NCBI GenBank assembly: GCA_023485295.1
Contig: JAMCZQ010000006.1
Location: forward strand, 118,502-182,501
Reading direction: 5' to 3'
DNA from: Candidatus Marsarchaeota archaeon
GTDB lineage: Archaea; Micrarchaeota; Micrarchaeia; Micrarchaeales; Micrarchaeaceae
DNA length: 64,000 nucleotides
The translations under genes and the position numbers were made by a program. The notes beneath the pieces were generated by a model. That model saw nothing but the letters and a program-made list of their open reading frames with translations, had not been told where the DNA came from and did no database searches. The first letter of the stretch is position 1; every line of letters starts with the position of its first letter. Positions 56,594-64,000 of this stretch are shown here, in pieces.

Positions 56594-56745
56594 TTACACA
56601 CCATTATAACTGGGTTATAATCTTATAATATTTAAACCTTATCAATAAATTGCTGATGTAAAATAAAATTTGTTCAAGTAATTAAATAAAATGGCATAAT
56701 CAATAGAAATTAATAAAGATAAAGCGAAAACAATATGGTGTTAAA
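56594..56745. promoter_or_regulatory. Divergent promoter region, sufB and P5C dehydrogenase
   Basis: An AT-rich spacer of 152 bp. A minus-strand TATA-like element at about 56612-56630 faces sufB. AT-rich runs around 56680-56720 face the dehydrogenase. Both start codons have GTG-type ribosome binding sites at 6-8 nt. No clear operator palindrome was found for the suf-linked regulator. Confidence 0.4.
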
Positions 56746-58374
56746 ATGGCAATAAAAAATTTTTCAAACGAATCCACTTACAGGAAAATGGCCGAATCTG
56801 GCAGAGAGTCTGAATTCGACTCGCTATTCGAAAAGGCCGTTGAGGATGCAAAAGCAAGTTTTGGGAGGGAATGGCCCATCTATATAAACGGCAAAGCGGT
56901 CACTGCAGGCAGCCTGCTTGAAGAGCGTTCACCTATAGACCGCCGCATACTAATTGGCAAATTCCAACGCGGTACAAGGGAAGAGGCCCGTATGGCCATA
57001 GAAGCGGCAGCCGCGGAATTCAATTCGTGGCGCCTGACAGACTACAAAGAGAGGGTGGAAATATTCAGGGCGACTGCCGAGAAGTTCAGGCAGGCCAAAT
57101 TCTCCCTAGCAGCGATCCTGAGCTATGAAAATGGAAAGTCGAGGTATGAATCTGTTGGAGAGGTAGACGAAGGCATAGATTTTATTAATTACTATGCCGA
57201 CGAACTCGAAAGGAACAAGGGCTATATAAGAAAAAGCGTAATCAAGGAGGCCAAGAAAGCAGTAGAAGCTGGATTTCAGGGCGCTCCATCCATAAAGCCT
57301 GAGCGGATAACGATAAAGCTTAAGCCGTATGGCGTATTCGGGGTAATTGCGCCATTCAACTTTCCTGTCTCCATATCTGTAGGAATGTCCGTAGGCGCAA
57401 TGATAACCGGGAATACTGTTGTATTCAAGCCTTCTTCGACTGACAATATGTCGATGCTTACCGGCCTAAAGATATATGAACTGTTCAAGGCAGGGGGCTT
57501 ACCCGACGGCGTATTTAATTATGTCACAGGGCCTGGATCAGAAGTAGGGGATGAGCTGGCAGTAAATCAGAATGTTGCTGGGATAGCCTTTACAGGCTCG
57601 CACGATACTGGAATAAGAATGGCAGCAAAGACATACATGCAGAACAAGCAGAAAATCTTTGTTGTGGAAATGGGCGGCAAGAACCCTGCTATAATATCGA
57701 AGCATGCCAATATAGACGACGCGGTAAAGGGCGTTCTGAGCGCAGCGTTTGGCTATGCAGGGCAGAAGTGCAGTGCATTATCTAGGGTATACGTGCACGA
57801 GTCGGTCAAGGAGCAGTTCCTAAGCAAGCTGATAGAGAATGCCAGAAACTTAAAAATCGGCGACCCTATAAAGAAAGAAAATTACATGGGCCCTTTGATA
57901 AGCGAGACTGCATACAAAAGGTACGTGGAATCCGTCGAAAAGGCGAAAAATGCAGGAAGGATTTTATACGGCGGCTCGAGGGTCAATAACGGTATAGACG
58001 GGTTCTACGTTGAGCCGACGATCGTTGAGATAAGGCATGATCATGAGCTGGTGCATAAGGAGCTGTTCCTGCCATTCATAACTGTGGAAACATTCAAAGA
58101 CATGTCGGAAGCCATAAAAATGGCAAACGATACCGAATACGGTCTGACTGCAGGCTTGTACAGCAACAGTGCACAAGAAATAAAGAAATTCGAGCAGAAC
58201 ATCGAAGCAGGCACTGTGTATGTAAATAGGGCGATAAGCGCCACGACAGGCGCAATAGTCGGAATGCATACCTTTGTCGGATGGAAGGGCAGCAGCATGA
58301 CTGGAAAAGGCACCGGCAGCAGGTTCTATCTAGAGCAATTTATGCGGGAACAGAGTTTTTCCTTGACAAAATGA
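56746..58374 (+). CDS. rocA: Delta-1-pyrroline-5-carboxylate dehydrogenase
   Basis: A 542-residue aldehyde dehydrogenase that oxidises glutamate semialdehyde to glutamate with NAD. The ALDH catalytic Cys342 is in GYAGQKCSALSR, the general-base Glu in VVEMGGKNPA, and the P5CDH-type C-terminus NRAISATTGAIVG is followed by KGTGSRFYLEQF. The GQKCSA motif and length favour P5CDH over generic ALDHs. It completes the proline pathway begun by the gene at 47169. The start ATG has GTG eight bases upstream. Confidence 0.9.
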   Translation: MAIKNFSNESTYRKMAESGRESEFDSLFEKAVEDAKASFGREWPIYINGKAVTAGSLLEERSPIDRRILIGKFQRGTREEARMAIEAAAAEFNSWRLTDYKERVEIFRATAEKFRQAKFSLAAILSYENGKSRYESVGEVDEGIDFINYYADELERNKGYIRKSVIKEAKKAVEAGFQGAPSIKPERITIKLKPYGVFGVIAPFNFPVSISVGMSVGAMITGNTVVFKPSSTDNMSMLTGLKIYELFKAGGLPDGVFNYVTGPGSEVGDELAVNQNVAGIAFTGSHDTGIRMAAKTYMQNKQKIFVVEMGGKNPAIISKHANIDDAVKGVLSAAFGYAGQKCSALSRVYVHESVKEQFLSKLIENARNLKIGDPIKKENYMGPLISETAYKRYVESVEKAKNAGRILYGGSRVNNGIDGFYVEPTIVEIRHDHELVHKELFLPFITVETFKDMSEAIKMANDTEYGLTAGLYSNSAQEIKKFEQNIEAGTVYVNRAISATTGAIVGMHTFVGWKGSSMTGKGTGSRFYLEQFMREQSFSLTK

Positions 58375-58378
58375 TAAA

Positions 58379-58771
58379 ATGCTAAATGCCATCCGCAAGC
58401 GCCTGCGCTATTCTAAGCAAACAGTATACATAGGCAGTACACAGTTGGAAGCAATAGTGGCTGACAGCTTTATCAAGCGCATGATAGGGCTCATGTACCG
58501 TGACAGCATAGCCGATAACGAATGCATGCTTTTCATTTTCAGCCAAGAGGGCAAATTCGGGATATGGATGAAAAACATGCTCTTTGCCATAGATGTAATA
58601 TGGGCTGATTCCAATCTACGCATAATAGATCTCCAGCAGAACCTGCAGCCTTGCAAAAAACTTTTTTGCAAAACCTATGCTCCTCAAAGGGTGTCAAAGT
58701 ATATAATAGAGCTAAATGCCGGTTTTATAAGTAAAAATAAGATAAACAATACTACAGCAATACGCTTGTAG
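58379..58771 (+). CDS. DUF192 family protein
   Basis: A 130-residue protein with the DUF192 signature: KRMIGLMYRDSIADNECMLFIF (in two parts, residues about 33-54), FGIWMKNMLFAIDVIWAD and RIIDLQQN. The function is unknown, though the family is often near envelope or secretion genes. There is no signal peptide. It follows P5CDH by 4 nt, and the TGA of that gene sits seven bases before this ATG. Confidence 0.82.
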   Translation: MLNAIRKRLRYSKQTVYIGSTQLEAIVADSFIKRMIGLMYRDSIADNECMLFIFSQEGKFGIWMKNMLFAIDVIWADSNLRIIDLQQNLQPCKKLFCKTYAPQRVSKYIIELNAGFISKNKINNTTAIRL

Positions 58772-58794
58772 GAAAAGTGAAAGGGAAGAAGGAT

Positions 58795-59103
58795 TTACCT
58801 TCTCCTCTTTCTAGCGGAACTCTTCTTAGACATCTTTGCCCTCTTTGGCTTTGCTGCCCTTCTAGAGCTTTTGGATCCACGTGCTCTTCCGCCCCTATTC
58901 ATCTTTGTCCTTACTACATAGCCTTTTCCGTCTATATAATAAAGAAAGCCGTCTTCTCTAGAAATCCTCTCGCTGCCTACTTTGGCCTTTCTACCCCTCG
59001 TGTTCATTTTCATAGGAGTTTTCCACACATAGCCATCCTTGCCTAGATAGTAAAGGTATCCATCCTCCCTATCAATGCTCTCGTTACTTACTTTCTGTGG
59101 CAT
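58795..59103 (-). CDS. Small basic tandem-repeat protein, possibly nucleic-acid-binding
   Basis: A 102-residue protein of unknown family. Two copies of a module with the pattern REDG-aromatic-LYY then GYV and T-x-M occupy residues about 8-32 and 44-68 (REDGYLYYLGKDGYVWKT, REDGFLYYIDGKGYVVRT). The tail 69-102 is rich in Arg, Lys, Ser and Ala (RRAAKPKRAKMSKKSSARK), like histone-H1-type or Hc1-type tails. Start ATG 59103 is nine bases after a GTG; earlier codons lack coding character. Nucleic-acid or chromatin binding is a guess from charge. Confidence 0.72.
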   Translation of the reverse strand: MPQKVSNESIDREDGYLYYLGKDGYVWKTPMKMNTRGRKAKVGSERISREDGFLYYIDGKGYVVRTKMNRGGRARGSKSSRRAAKPKRAKMSKKSSARKRRR

Positions 59104-59249
59104 CTTATTCACCATTACTAATTTTATAGTTAAATTTAAATAACTATTGTAAAATATTCTCGTAAAACAAAATATGTATCCATGTTTGCAAAGGGCAAAA
59201 GCACTTAAACAATTATTAAATCTTTCATACAAATATAAAATGTGGTTCA

Positions 59250-60026
59250 ATGCTGGAAATAAAACTGCTTAGCAATAAGTCGATTGATGGTTACACCATT
59301 ATAGAAGGATTCCCAGGCGCGGGCTTGGTCGGGACAATGGCTGTCAGCTATATGGTTGAAAAGCTTTCGATGGAATATTTTGGATATTTTGATAGCCAGG
59401 CGTTCCCTCCGCTGGTTTCCATACACGACGGAATACCTATGCACCCGGTCAGGCTGTATGTATCGCATAAATACAAACTAATTGCAATATTCGCCGAATT
59501 TGCGATACCTGCCGAAATGTCCTATATGGTAGCAAGCAAGATAATTGAATTTGTCAAGGCGAATAAAATATCGCAGATTATATCAATAGGCGGTATGCCG
59601 TCACAGGGCAAAACAGAGGAACTTGAGGATGGCAATCCTGAAGCAAAAAGCGATCCGAACTCCGTATACGCAATAGTGTCAGACCCCAAATTTGCAGCGG
59701 ATCTGAAAAAGAACGGCATAACAGAAATAAAAGAAGGCGTTGCAAGCGGAATAAGCGCATTGCTTATAATTGCAGCAGCCGCATTAAAAATAGATGACAT
59801 AAACCTGCTTGTACCTATAGATCAAAACATTGTAGACCCGGCATATGCAGAGTACGCAATAAAATCAGTAAACAAGCTGCTTGATTTAAACATAGATATA
59901 ACCGAATTGGACAAAGAGGCCAAGGAAGTCGAAGCGAAAATAAAGGCGCTAATAAAAAAGAACAAGGAGTCGCACGAAGGATACAAAAAGGCAACCGAAG
60001 ACGCAGGTCCGGCAATGTACGCTTAA
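59250..60026 (+). CDS. PAC2-family proteasome assembly chaperone homologue (second copy)
   Basis: A 258-residue paralogue of the protein at 1250-2026, the same length, with GFPGAGLVG (about 20-28) in place of GLPGIGNVG. It has SIGGMPSQGKTEE near residues 110-122 and a charged helical tail. Archaea commonly carry two such proteins (PbaA and PbaB). ATG is preceded by GGTTCA. It is probably monocistronic. Confidence 0.85.
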   Translation: MLEIKLLSNKSIDGYTIIEGFPGAGLVGTMAVSYMVEKLSMEYFGYFDSQAFPPLVSIHDGIPMHPVRLYVSHKYKLIAIFAEFAIPAEMSYMVASKIIEFVKANKISQIISIGGMPSQGKTEELEDGNPEAKSDPNSVYAIVSDPKFAADLKKNGITEIKEGVASGISALLIIAAAALKIDDINLLVPIDQNIVDPAYAEYAIKSVNKLLDLNIDITELDKEAKEVEAKIKALIKKNKESHEGYKKATEDAGPAMYA

Positions 60027-60037
60027 AGACATACTGT

Positions 60038-60147
60038 GCAGGGGTTGCAGAGTCTGGTCTGGTTTTGGTATAAAGCCACAGAAAAATGCGCAGGACTTAA
60101 GATCCTGTGGCCTAGCGCCTTCGTGAGTTCAAATCTCACCCCCTGCA
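60038..60147 (+). tRNA. tRNA-Leu (TAA) with a 26-nt intron in the D loop
   Basis: The acceptor GCAGGGG (60038-60044) pairs with CCCCTGC (60140-60146), discriminator A. The anticodon stem CAGGA/TCCTG has anticodon TAA at 60098-60100. A long variable arm (GGC/GCC) and the T arm GTGAG, TTCAAAT, CTCAC identify Leu. The D loop is interrupted. TCTG (60053-60056) pairs with CAGA (60079-60082), with 5' bulge GTC (60057-60059), inner helix TGGTTTT/AAAGCCA, loop GGTAT, and 3' bulge AAA (60083-60085). Cutting after the second base of each bulge excises 60059-60084 and leaves an 84-nt tRNA with a normal 3-bp D stem (GCA/TGC). Confidence 0.93.
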
Positions 60148-60164
60148 CATTAAAAGCAACAAAT

Positions 60165-60184
60165 CGCCATCGCGGATGATGGCG
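60165..60184. terminator. Hairpin between tRNA-Leu and the signal peptidase gene
   Basis: CGCCATC (60165-60171) pairs with GATGGCG (60178-60184) around a GCGGAT loop. A short T-run (60191-60194) follows on the plus strand. It sits between convergent genes and could end either transcript. Confidence 0.35.
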
Positions 60185-60210
60185 CGCAGGTTTTGCTGCC
60201 TTATTATCGC

Positions 60211-61230
60211 TCAATGCACTACTGTAGAATTGCATCCCTGCGGCTGCACAAAATCATTGCTAAGGATGAGCTTGATGTAGCCCAAGTAAGGCACTGCAGC
60301 TATAACCTTGCCGCTAATATTGTCCATGCCTGTAGGATAATTTTCATACTGCATGTCCAGCCCTGGATTGTTGTCTCCTTTTGTTAGAAAATAATAGTTT
60401 CCGCTATCGTTCAGGACTGCATATACCCTATGCACTATATAACTGTCTCCTTCCTTGTAAAATAGGTCGTTGGGATTCGTTTTGTATACTATTATGCTGT
60501 TACCTCTGTCACCTTTTACTGTAACGTTGTTCACGATTATCGCTTCTGTGTAAGCTTCGTTGGCCGTAGTGCCGTTTGCATAAACTATCTCCCTTGATCC
60601 GCAAACATACCTGACGACATTTTTAGCCTGGCTGCTGTTAGATACGATGTAATATCCTGAAGCTGTGCTTTCCAACAAGCCAACCTTGTAGCCCGGCTTT
60701 ATTATCTGGTCTACCTGTGTGCCTGTAGGGGATACGTAATAAGCAACGCATTCCAGCGATTCGCTATTCTCATGATTAAGCACATAAGCCATTTGGGCGT
60801 TTGTAACGTTTATGACTGGGGCTTTAATCTGCGATATGGATTTAACTCCATCGAGCACTATCATGTCCCCCCTGTGCAAAACAGGCAGCATGCTGCAGCT
60901 GGGAACCACATCTATAGGATCGTTTGTCTGAAGTATGAATTTAAGCGCATACCAAAATGCGACTACAATTACCAGTGCAATGACGATTTCAACAATGCTC
61001 TTTTTGTACCCTTCCTCCTTGCCGCCGCTCAACAGCTCTACAACTATGGTTATTATTATCATAAAGAAAAGCAGGATCCCTATTACAATAGCCGCAGACC
61101 TTAGCCTTTGCAGGGCTATGTAGAGAACGAATAGTATTATTACTATCACATAAAGCGGCCAGACTTTGATTTTATCATTGCTGCCTTCCTTACTCTTCCT
61201 ATCTGCTTTGCTGTTATTGGTTTTAGGCAA
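60211..61230 (-). CDS. Signal peptidase I (archaeal/ER-type)
   Basis: A 339-residue membrane protease that removes signal peptides outside the cytoplasm. Three N-terminal hydrophobic segments (about 24-40, 46-67, 80-99) precede the catalytic region: nucleophile Ser113 in CSMLPVLHRGD, His267 in YIVHRVYA and Asp286 in TKGDNNPG. The general base is His, as in archaeal Sec11-type enzymes, not the bacterial Lys. A large insertion of about 100 residues lies between Ser and His. The start is TTG 61230, eight bases after the GTG of GTGAT, which holds the SMC stop. Confidence 0.88.
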   Translation of the reverse strand: MPKTNNSKADRKSKEGSNDKIKVWPLYVIVIILFVLYIALQRLRSAAIVIGILLFFMIIITIVVELLSGGKEEGYKKSIVEIVIALVIVVAFWYALKFILQTNDPIDVVPSCSMLPVLHRGDMIVLDGVKSISQIKAPVINVTNAQMAYVLNHENSESLECVAYYVSPTGTQVDQIIKPGYKVGLLESTASGYYIVSNSSQAKNVVRYVCGSREIVYANGTTANEAYTEAIIVNNVTVKGDRGNSIIVYKTNPNDLFYKEGDSYIVHRVYAVLNDSGNYYFLTKGDNNPGLDMQYENYPTGMDNISGKVIAAVPYLGYIKLILSNDFVQPQGCNSTVVH

Positions 61231-61234
61231 AAAA

Positions 61235-64000
61235 TCACTTTATTGGCATGCTGCTCCTGTTGCCGACTACCTCAACTCCGAACACCTTGGATTCACCGTT
61301 GGCCTTAGCCACGCCTATTGCTGTGTCCGCGTGCGATATGAGCGCATCGTTATGGCTCACCACTATGAATTGTGACCTGCTGCTCATCTGCTTGATAAGA
61401 GCTGACAGCTTCTTCGAATTCTCCTTGTCAAGGGCCGCGTCAATCTCATCGAATATATAGAATGACATAGGCTTGCATATCTGTATTGCGAATACGAGCA
61501 TCAGTATAAGAAGCGAGTTCTCGCCTCCGGAGAGTGCTTGCCTGTTTACCTTCGCAGCCCATGATTTCAAGTTGAATTCAAGGCCCGAGTTGAACGGGTC
61601 CTTGCGGTCTTCCAGCATCAGCTCGGCCTCGTCATTGAAAACACTCCTATGTATCTCCTTGAAATTTTCATTTACCGCGTTGAACGTTTCATAAAATACA
61701 TCAAGCTTCTTAGACTCTATTTGCTTTATCATGCTTAAAATCGATTCACGCTCTTTTTCCAAGGTGCCGAGCTTTTCAAAAGCTTCCTCTACGTCTTTTG
61801 CCTTATCTCTGTACATATCAGGAGCGCGCATGTTTACATTTCCCATCCTGTCTATCTCATTTTTCAAAGGGCCAAGCTTTGCCTCCAGTTCTTCAAGGAT
61901 ACCATCAAGAGGCTCAACGTCAGCATACGATGACATTTCCGCCTTTATATCGGAGAGCCTGGTCTCTACCTGCGCCTTTTCCGCGTCAATGCCGATGAGC
62001 TCCCTTTCAATTCCTTCCAGCTTGCCGGATAATACCCCGCGCCTGCTGGAGATGTCTGAGATCGATTTGTCTATTACGACTATGGCTTGGTACGCCTCGC
62101 TTGTTTGCTTGTCGCTGGTCTTTATCTTTTCCTCTATTGCATTTTTGTCGGTTTCAAGCGCCTTGAGCCTTGCTTTTATTGCCCTCATCTCTTCAGAATG
62201 GCCTTTCATACTGGCTTCATATTCAGAGTTGCGTTTTTCCAATTCTGAAATCTTGGAGTTTAGCATCTCATTTTCCTTTAAAAGTTCTGCCCTGCGTATC
62301 CTGAGCTTTTCCAGCTTTGCGGATTCATCCTTAACTTTTTGCTTATACTCCTTGCTTATTCCGCCTCCCTGCTGTGCAAATCTGCTTATCTGCTTATACA
62401 GCATTGCACTCTCGTTCTTGAGCTGAACCAAGCGTGCCTGCAAATCCTCGATTGACCTGTCAGTGTTTTCCGCGTTTTTTGCCAGCTCCGAAATCCTTTC
62501 TCTGCATGAGCCAAGGGCTTTTTCTGAATTGCCTCTTTCAAGCAGGGCCGACTTCATTTCGGATTCAGCTTTTTCCTTTTCGATTCTGAGCTCGATAAGC
62601 TGCGTTTCAATCCTGCCCAATGCCTTCCTGCTTTTTTCTTCTGACGCCTGCAAGCCAGATACTTCTTCACGAAGCTCCTGCTCCCTTTTTTCCACAGTTT
62701 TAAGCTCAAGCTGCGATTTATTATACTGGAATGTCTTAATTGTGCCTCCGCTGACGACTCCAGACTGCTCTACAAGCTCTCCGTCAAGCGTCACAAACCT
62801 GTAAGACCCTATCTCATTTTTGGCATCAGATACACTATCTACAAGCATCGTATTGGAAAATACGAATTTTATTGCCTTTTCGAATTTGTCATCGTATTGG
62901 ATAAACTTTAGCAGCGGGGGCCATCTAGATGACTTTTGGCCGTCCATTTTTTGATTGCTGACCCTTATGGAGTCTAGAGGTATGAATGATGCCCTTCCAA
63001 GCCCCCTGCTTTTAAGTATGCCTATGCACTGTTCTGCTGTTTCTACGGAATCCACCACAAAGTAGTTCATCCTTCCCATCGCTGCGGCATTTACTGCATT
63101 GGCATATCTGGGCTCAAAGCTGCAAAGTTCAAATACCATCCCGTAAAAGCCGCTTTTTACCGATTGCTTTAGTAAGCTGTTTACCTTCTCAAAGTTACCT
63201 CCATGGAGTGCAATGTTTTCCTTCAGGTTTATCTTGTTTTCCTGCAGCACGTCCAATTCAGCTTCAAGACCTCTTTTTTTTGCTACCAGCATCTCTATTT
63301 CAGAATTTGCATCGCGCAACATTCTTTCCGCGCTTTTTTGGCCTTCCTCATTTTCCTTAATAATGCTTTCAATCTCCTTTACTTTCTTTGAAACGCTCTC
63401 AATCGTTGCGTCAGCTGCAGTTTTTGCAACGCTTTCATGCTCTAAAGCAATGTTGATGCTCGCCTTTTCCTTCTCCAAGCTTGAAAGGTTCTCAGACAGC
63501 GCAGCAATATCATTAACGCACTTTTCATAACGCTTGTACAATTCCTCGTCATTGCCGCTTGGGTTCTGCTCAAATCCTTCAACCACTTTTTCCAAAGACG
63601 ATATTTCAGCCTCTACCTCGGATATCTGAGAATTATTTTTTCCTATGGTCTCCTTTGCGCCAAGCAATTCGTTTTTCAAATTCTCCATCTCAGCAGAGAT
63701 GCGCTTGGAATCGCCTTCAAGGTTTGTGTAGGAAGCCTGTGCAATGGCAATGTCCCTATTCAGCTCCTCAAGCGCCTTGTTGATCGAAGCGGTTTTTGTC
63801 GAATGCTCGTTAAGCGCTTTAGACTTTGCATTCCTTTCATTCATTAGCTTCTCATTTTCAAGGTCAAGGCTGTCTAGCTCTGACCTGTAAGACTTGCTTG
63901 AAGCTGTCAAATCGTTACGCCTGGATATGTCTTCCATTAATTTCTTTTCCAAATTGTCGTAGCGCAACTTAAGCACAGTATAAGAAATGCGCTTAATCAT
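61235..64000 (-). CDS. smc: Chromosome segregation protein SMC (N-terminus outside the window)
   Basis: 921 residues are visible and the frame is open at the right edge; the Walker A head half lies beyond 64000. From the N-terminal side there is a long coiled coil, the SMC hinge (GFYGMVFELCSFEPRYANAV through VVSGGTIKTF, about residues 288-433), a second coiled coil, and the C-terminal head with signature LSGGENSLLILML and Walker B FYIFDEIDAALD. SMC organises chromosomes together with ScpA-type kleisin. It is translationally coupled to the signal peptidase gene. Confidence 0.95.
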   Translation of the reverse strand: MIKRISYTVLKLRYDNLEKKLMEDISRRNDLTASSKSYRSELDSLDLENEKLMNERNAKSKALNEHSTKTASINKALEELNRDIAIAQASYTNLEGDSKRISAEMENLKNELLGAKETIGKNNSQISEVEAEISSLEKVVEGFEQNPSGNDEELYKRYEKCVNDIAALSENLSSLEKEKASINIALEHESVAKTAADATIESVSKKVKEIESIIKENEEGQKSAERMLRDANSEIEMLVAKKRGLEAELDVLQENKINLKENIALHGGNFEKVNSLLKQSVKSGFYGMVFELCSFEPRYANAVNAAAMGRMNYFVVDSVETAEQCIGILKSRGLGRASFIPLDSIRVSNQKMDGQKSSRWPPLLKFIQYDDKFEKAIKFVFSNTMLVDSVSDAKNEIGSYRFVTLDGELVEQSGVVSGGTIKTFQYNKSQLELKTVEKREQELREEVSGLQASEEKSRKALGRIETQLIELRIEKEKAESEMKSALLERGNSEKALGSCRERISELAKNAENTDRSIEDLQARLVQLKNESAMLYKQISRFAQQGGGISKEYKQKVKDESAKLEKLRIRRAELLKENEMLNSKISELEKRNSEYEASMKGHSEEMRAIKARLKALETDKNAIEEKIKTSDKQTSEAYQAIVVIDKSISDISSRRGVLSGKLEGIERELIGIDAEKAQVETRLSDIKAEMSSYADVEPLDGILEELEAKLGPLKNEIDRMGNVNMRAPDMYRDKAKDVEEAFEKLGTLEKERESILSMIKQIESKKLDVFYETFNAVNENFKEIHRSVFNDEAELMLEDRKDPFNSGLEFNLKSWAAKVNRQALSGGENSLLILMLVFAIQICKPMSFYIFDEIDAALDKENSKKLSALIKQMSSRSQFIVVSHNDALISHADTAIGVAKANGESKVFGVEVVGNRSSMPIK

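Noticed and set aside
58795..59250. Longer version of the basic repeat protein starting at 59250
   Set aside because: The extra N-terminal residues are AT-rich spacer translation, overlap the divergent PAC2 start, and a well-spaced GTG precedes ATG 59103.

Overview
This window is a gene-dense stretch of an archaeal chromosome. The translation, replication and RNA-processing genes are archaeal: L44e, L34e, L14e, aIF2-alpha, RadA, thermosome, archaeal adenylate kinase, prefoldin beta, diphthine synthase, archaeal D-aminoacyl-tRNA deacylase and tRNA-splicing endonuclease. Intron-bearing tRNAs and GGTG-type ribosome binding sites agree with this. The 389-residue, three-unit splicing endonuclease is the architecture described from the ultrasmall acidophilic ARMAN archaea. 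With bacterial-type gyrase, a TCA segment and complex I genes, the most likely source is a Micrarchaeota (ARMAN-1/2-like) organism. That assignment is an inference from gene content. No rRNA, CRISPR array, insertion sequence or phage was seen.

Layout. 1-3.3 kb: end of a probable GINS gene, L44e, aIF2-alpha, a PAC2 protein, an intron-containing tRNA-Gly, a thioesterase and a DUF92 membrane protein. 3.3-8.9 kb: radA facing a gyrB-gyrA operon, with a hairpin-rich spacer before radA. 9.0-13.2 kb: thermosome, then the ribosomal/secretory-type string adkA, DUF106, L34e, cmk, L14e. 13.2-18.6 kb (minus strand): prefoldin beta-DHH-mre11, then nuoABCD and an RNHCP protein. 18.7-26.7 kb (plus): dtdA, a large repeat-containing surface protein, an Lhr helicase, dph5, endA and an unknown gene. 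26.7-36.5 kb: tRNA-Lys, HD phosphohydrolase, VKOR, AmrS-type radical SAM enzyme, Mrp ATPase, SSB, and an envelope cluster (flippase-like protein, GT4, sulfatase-fold enzyme, DUF929, PAP2, NUDIX).

36.5-51.2 kb: tRNA-Trp with a 66-nt intron, a PH-like protein, citrate synthase divergent from aconitase-MQO-threonine synthase, NAD kinase, an MFS transporter, proline dehydrogenase-ProRS, tRNA-Gln, a DMT exporter and AlaX. 51.2-56.6 kb (minus): sufB-sufD-regulator-sufC-sufS-sufU. 56.7-64 kb: P5C dehydrogenase, DUF192, a basic tandem-repeat protein, a second PAC2 protein, tRNA-Leu with a D-loop intron, signal peptidase, and SMC running off the right edge.

Metabolically, proline dehydrogenase and P5C dehydrogenase would turn proline into glutamate. 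Citrate synthase, aconitase and malate:quinone oxidoreductase form part of a TCA cycle that feeds quinones. NuoABCD are four subunits of complex I. Together they suggest a heterotroph that oxidises amino acids and respires. The SUF operon would supply the Fe-S clusters for aconitase, NuoB and the radical SAM enzyme.

Start sites. A GGTG or GTGA(T) motif whose GTG lies 8-9 nt before the first base of the start codon recurs throughout. I used it to choose starts, including seven UUG starts. In seven gene pairs the upstream UGA stop lies inside that motif.
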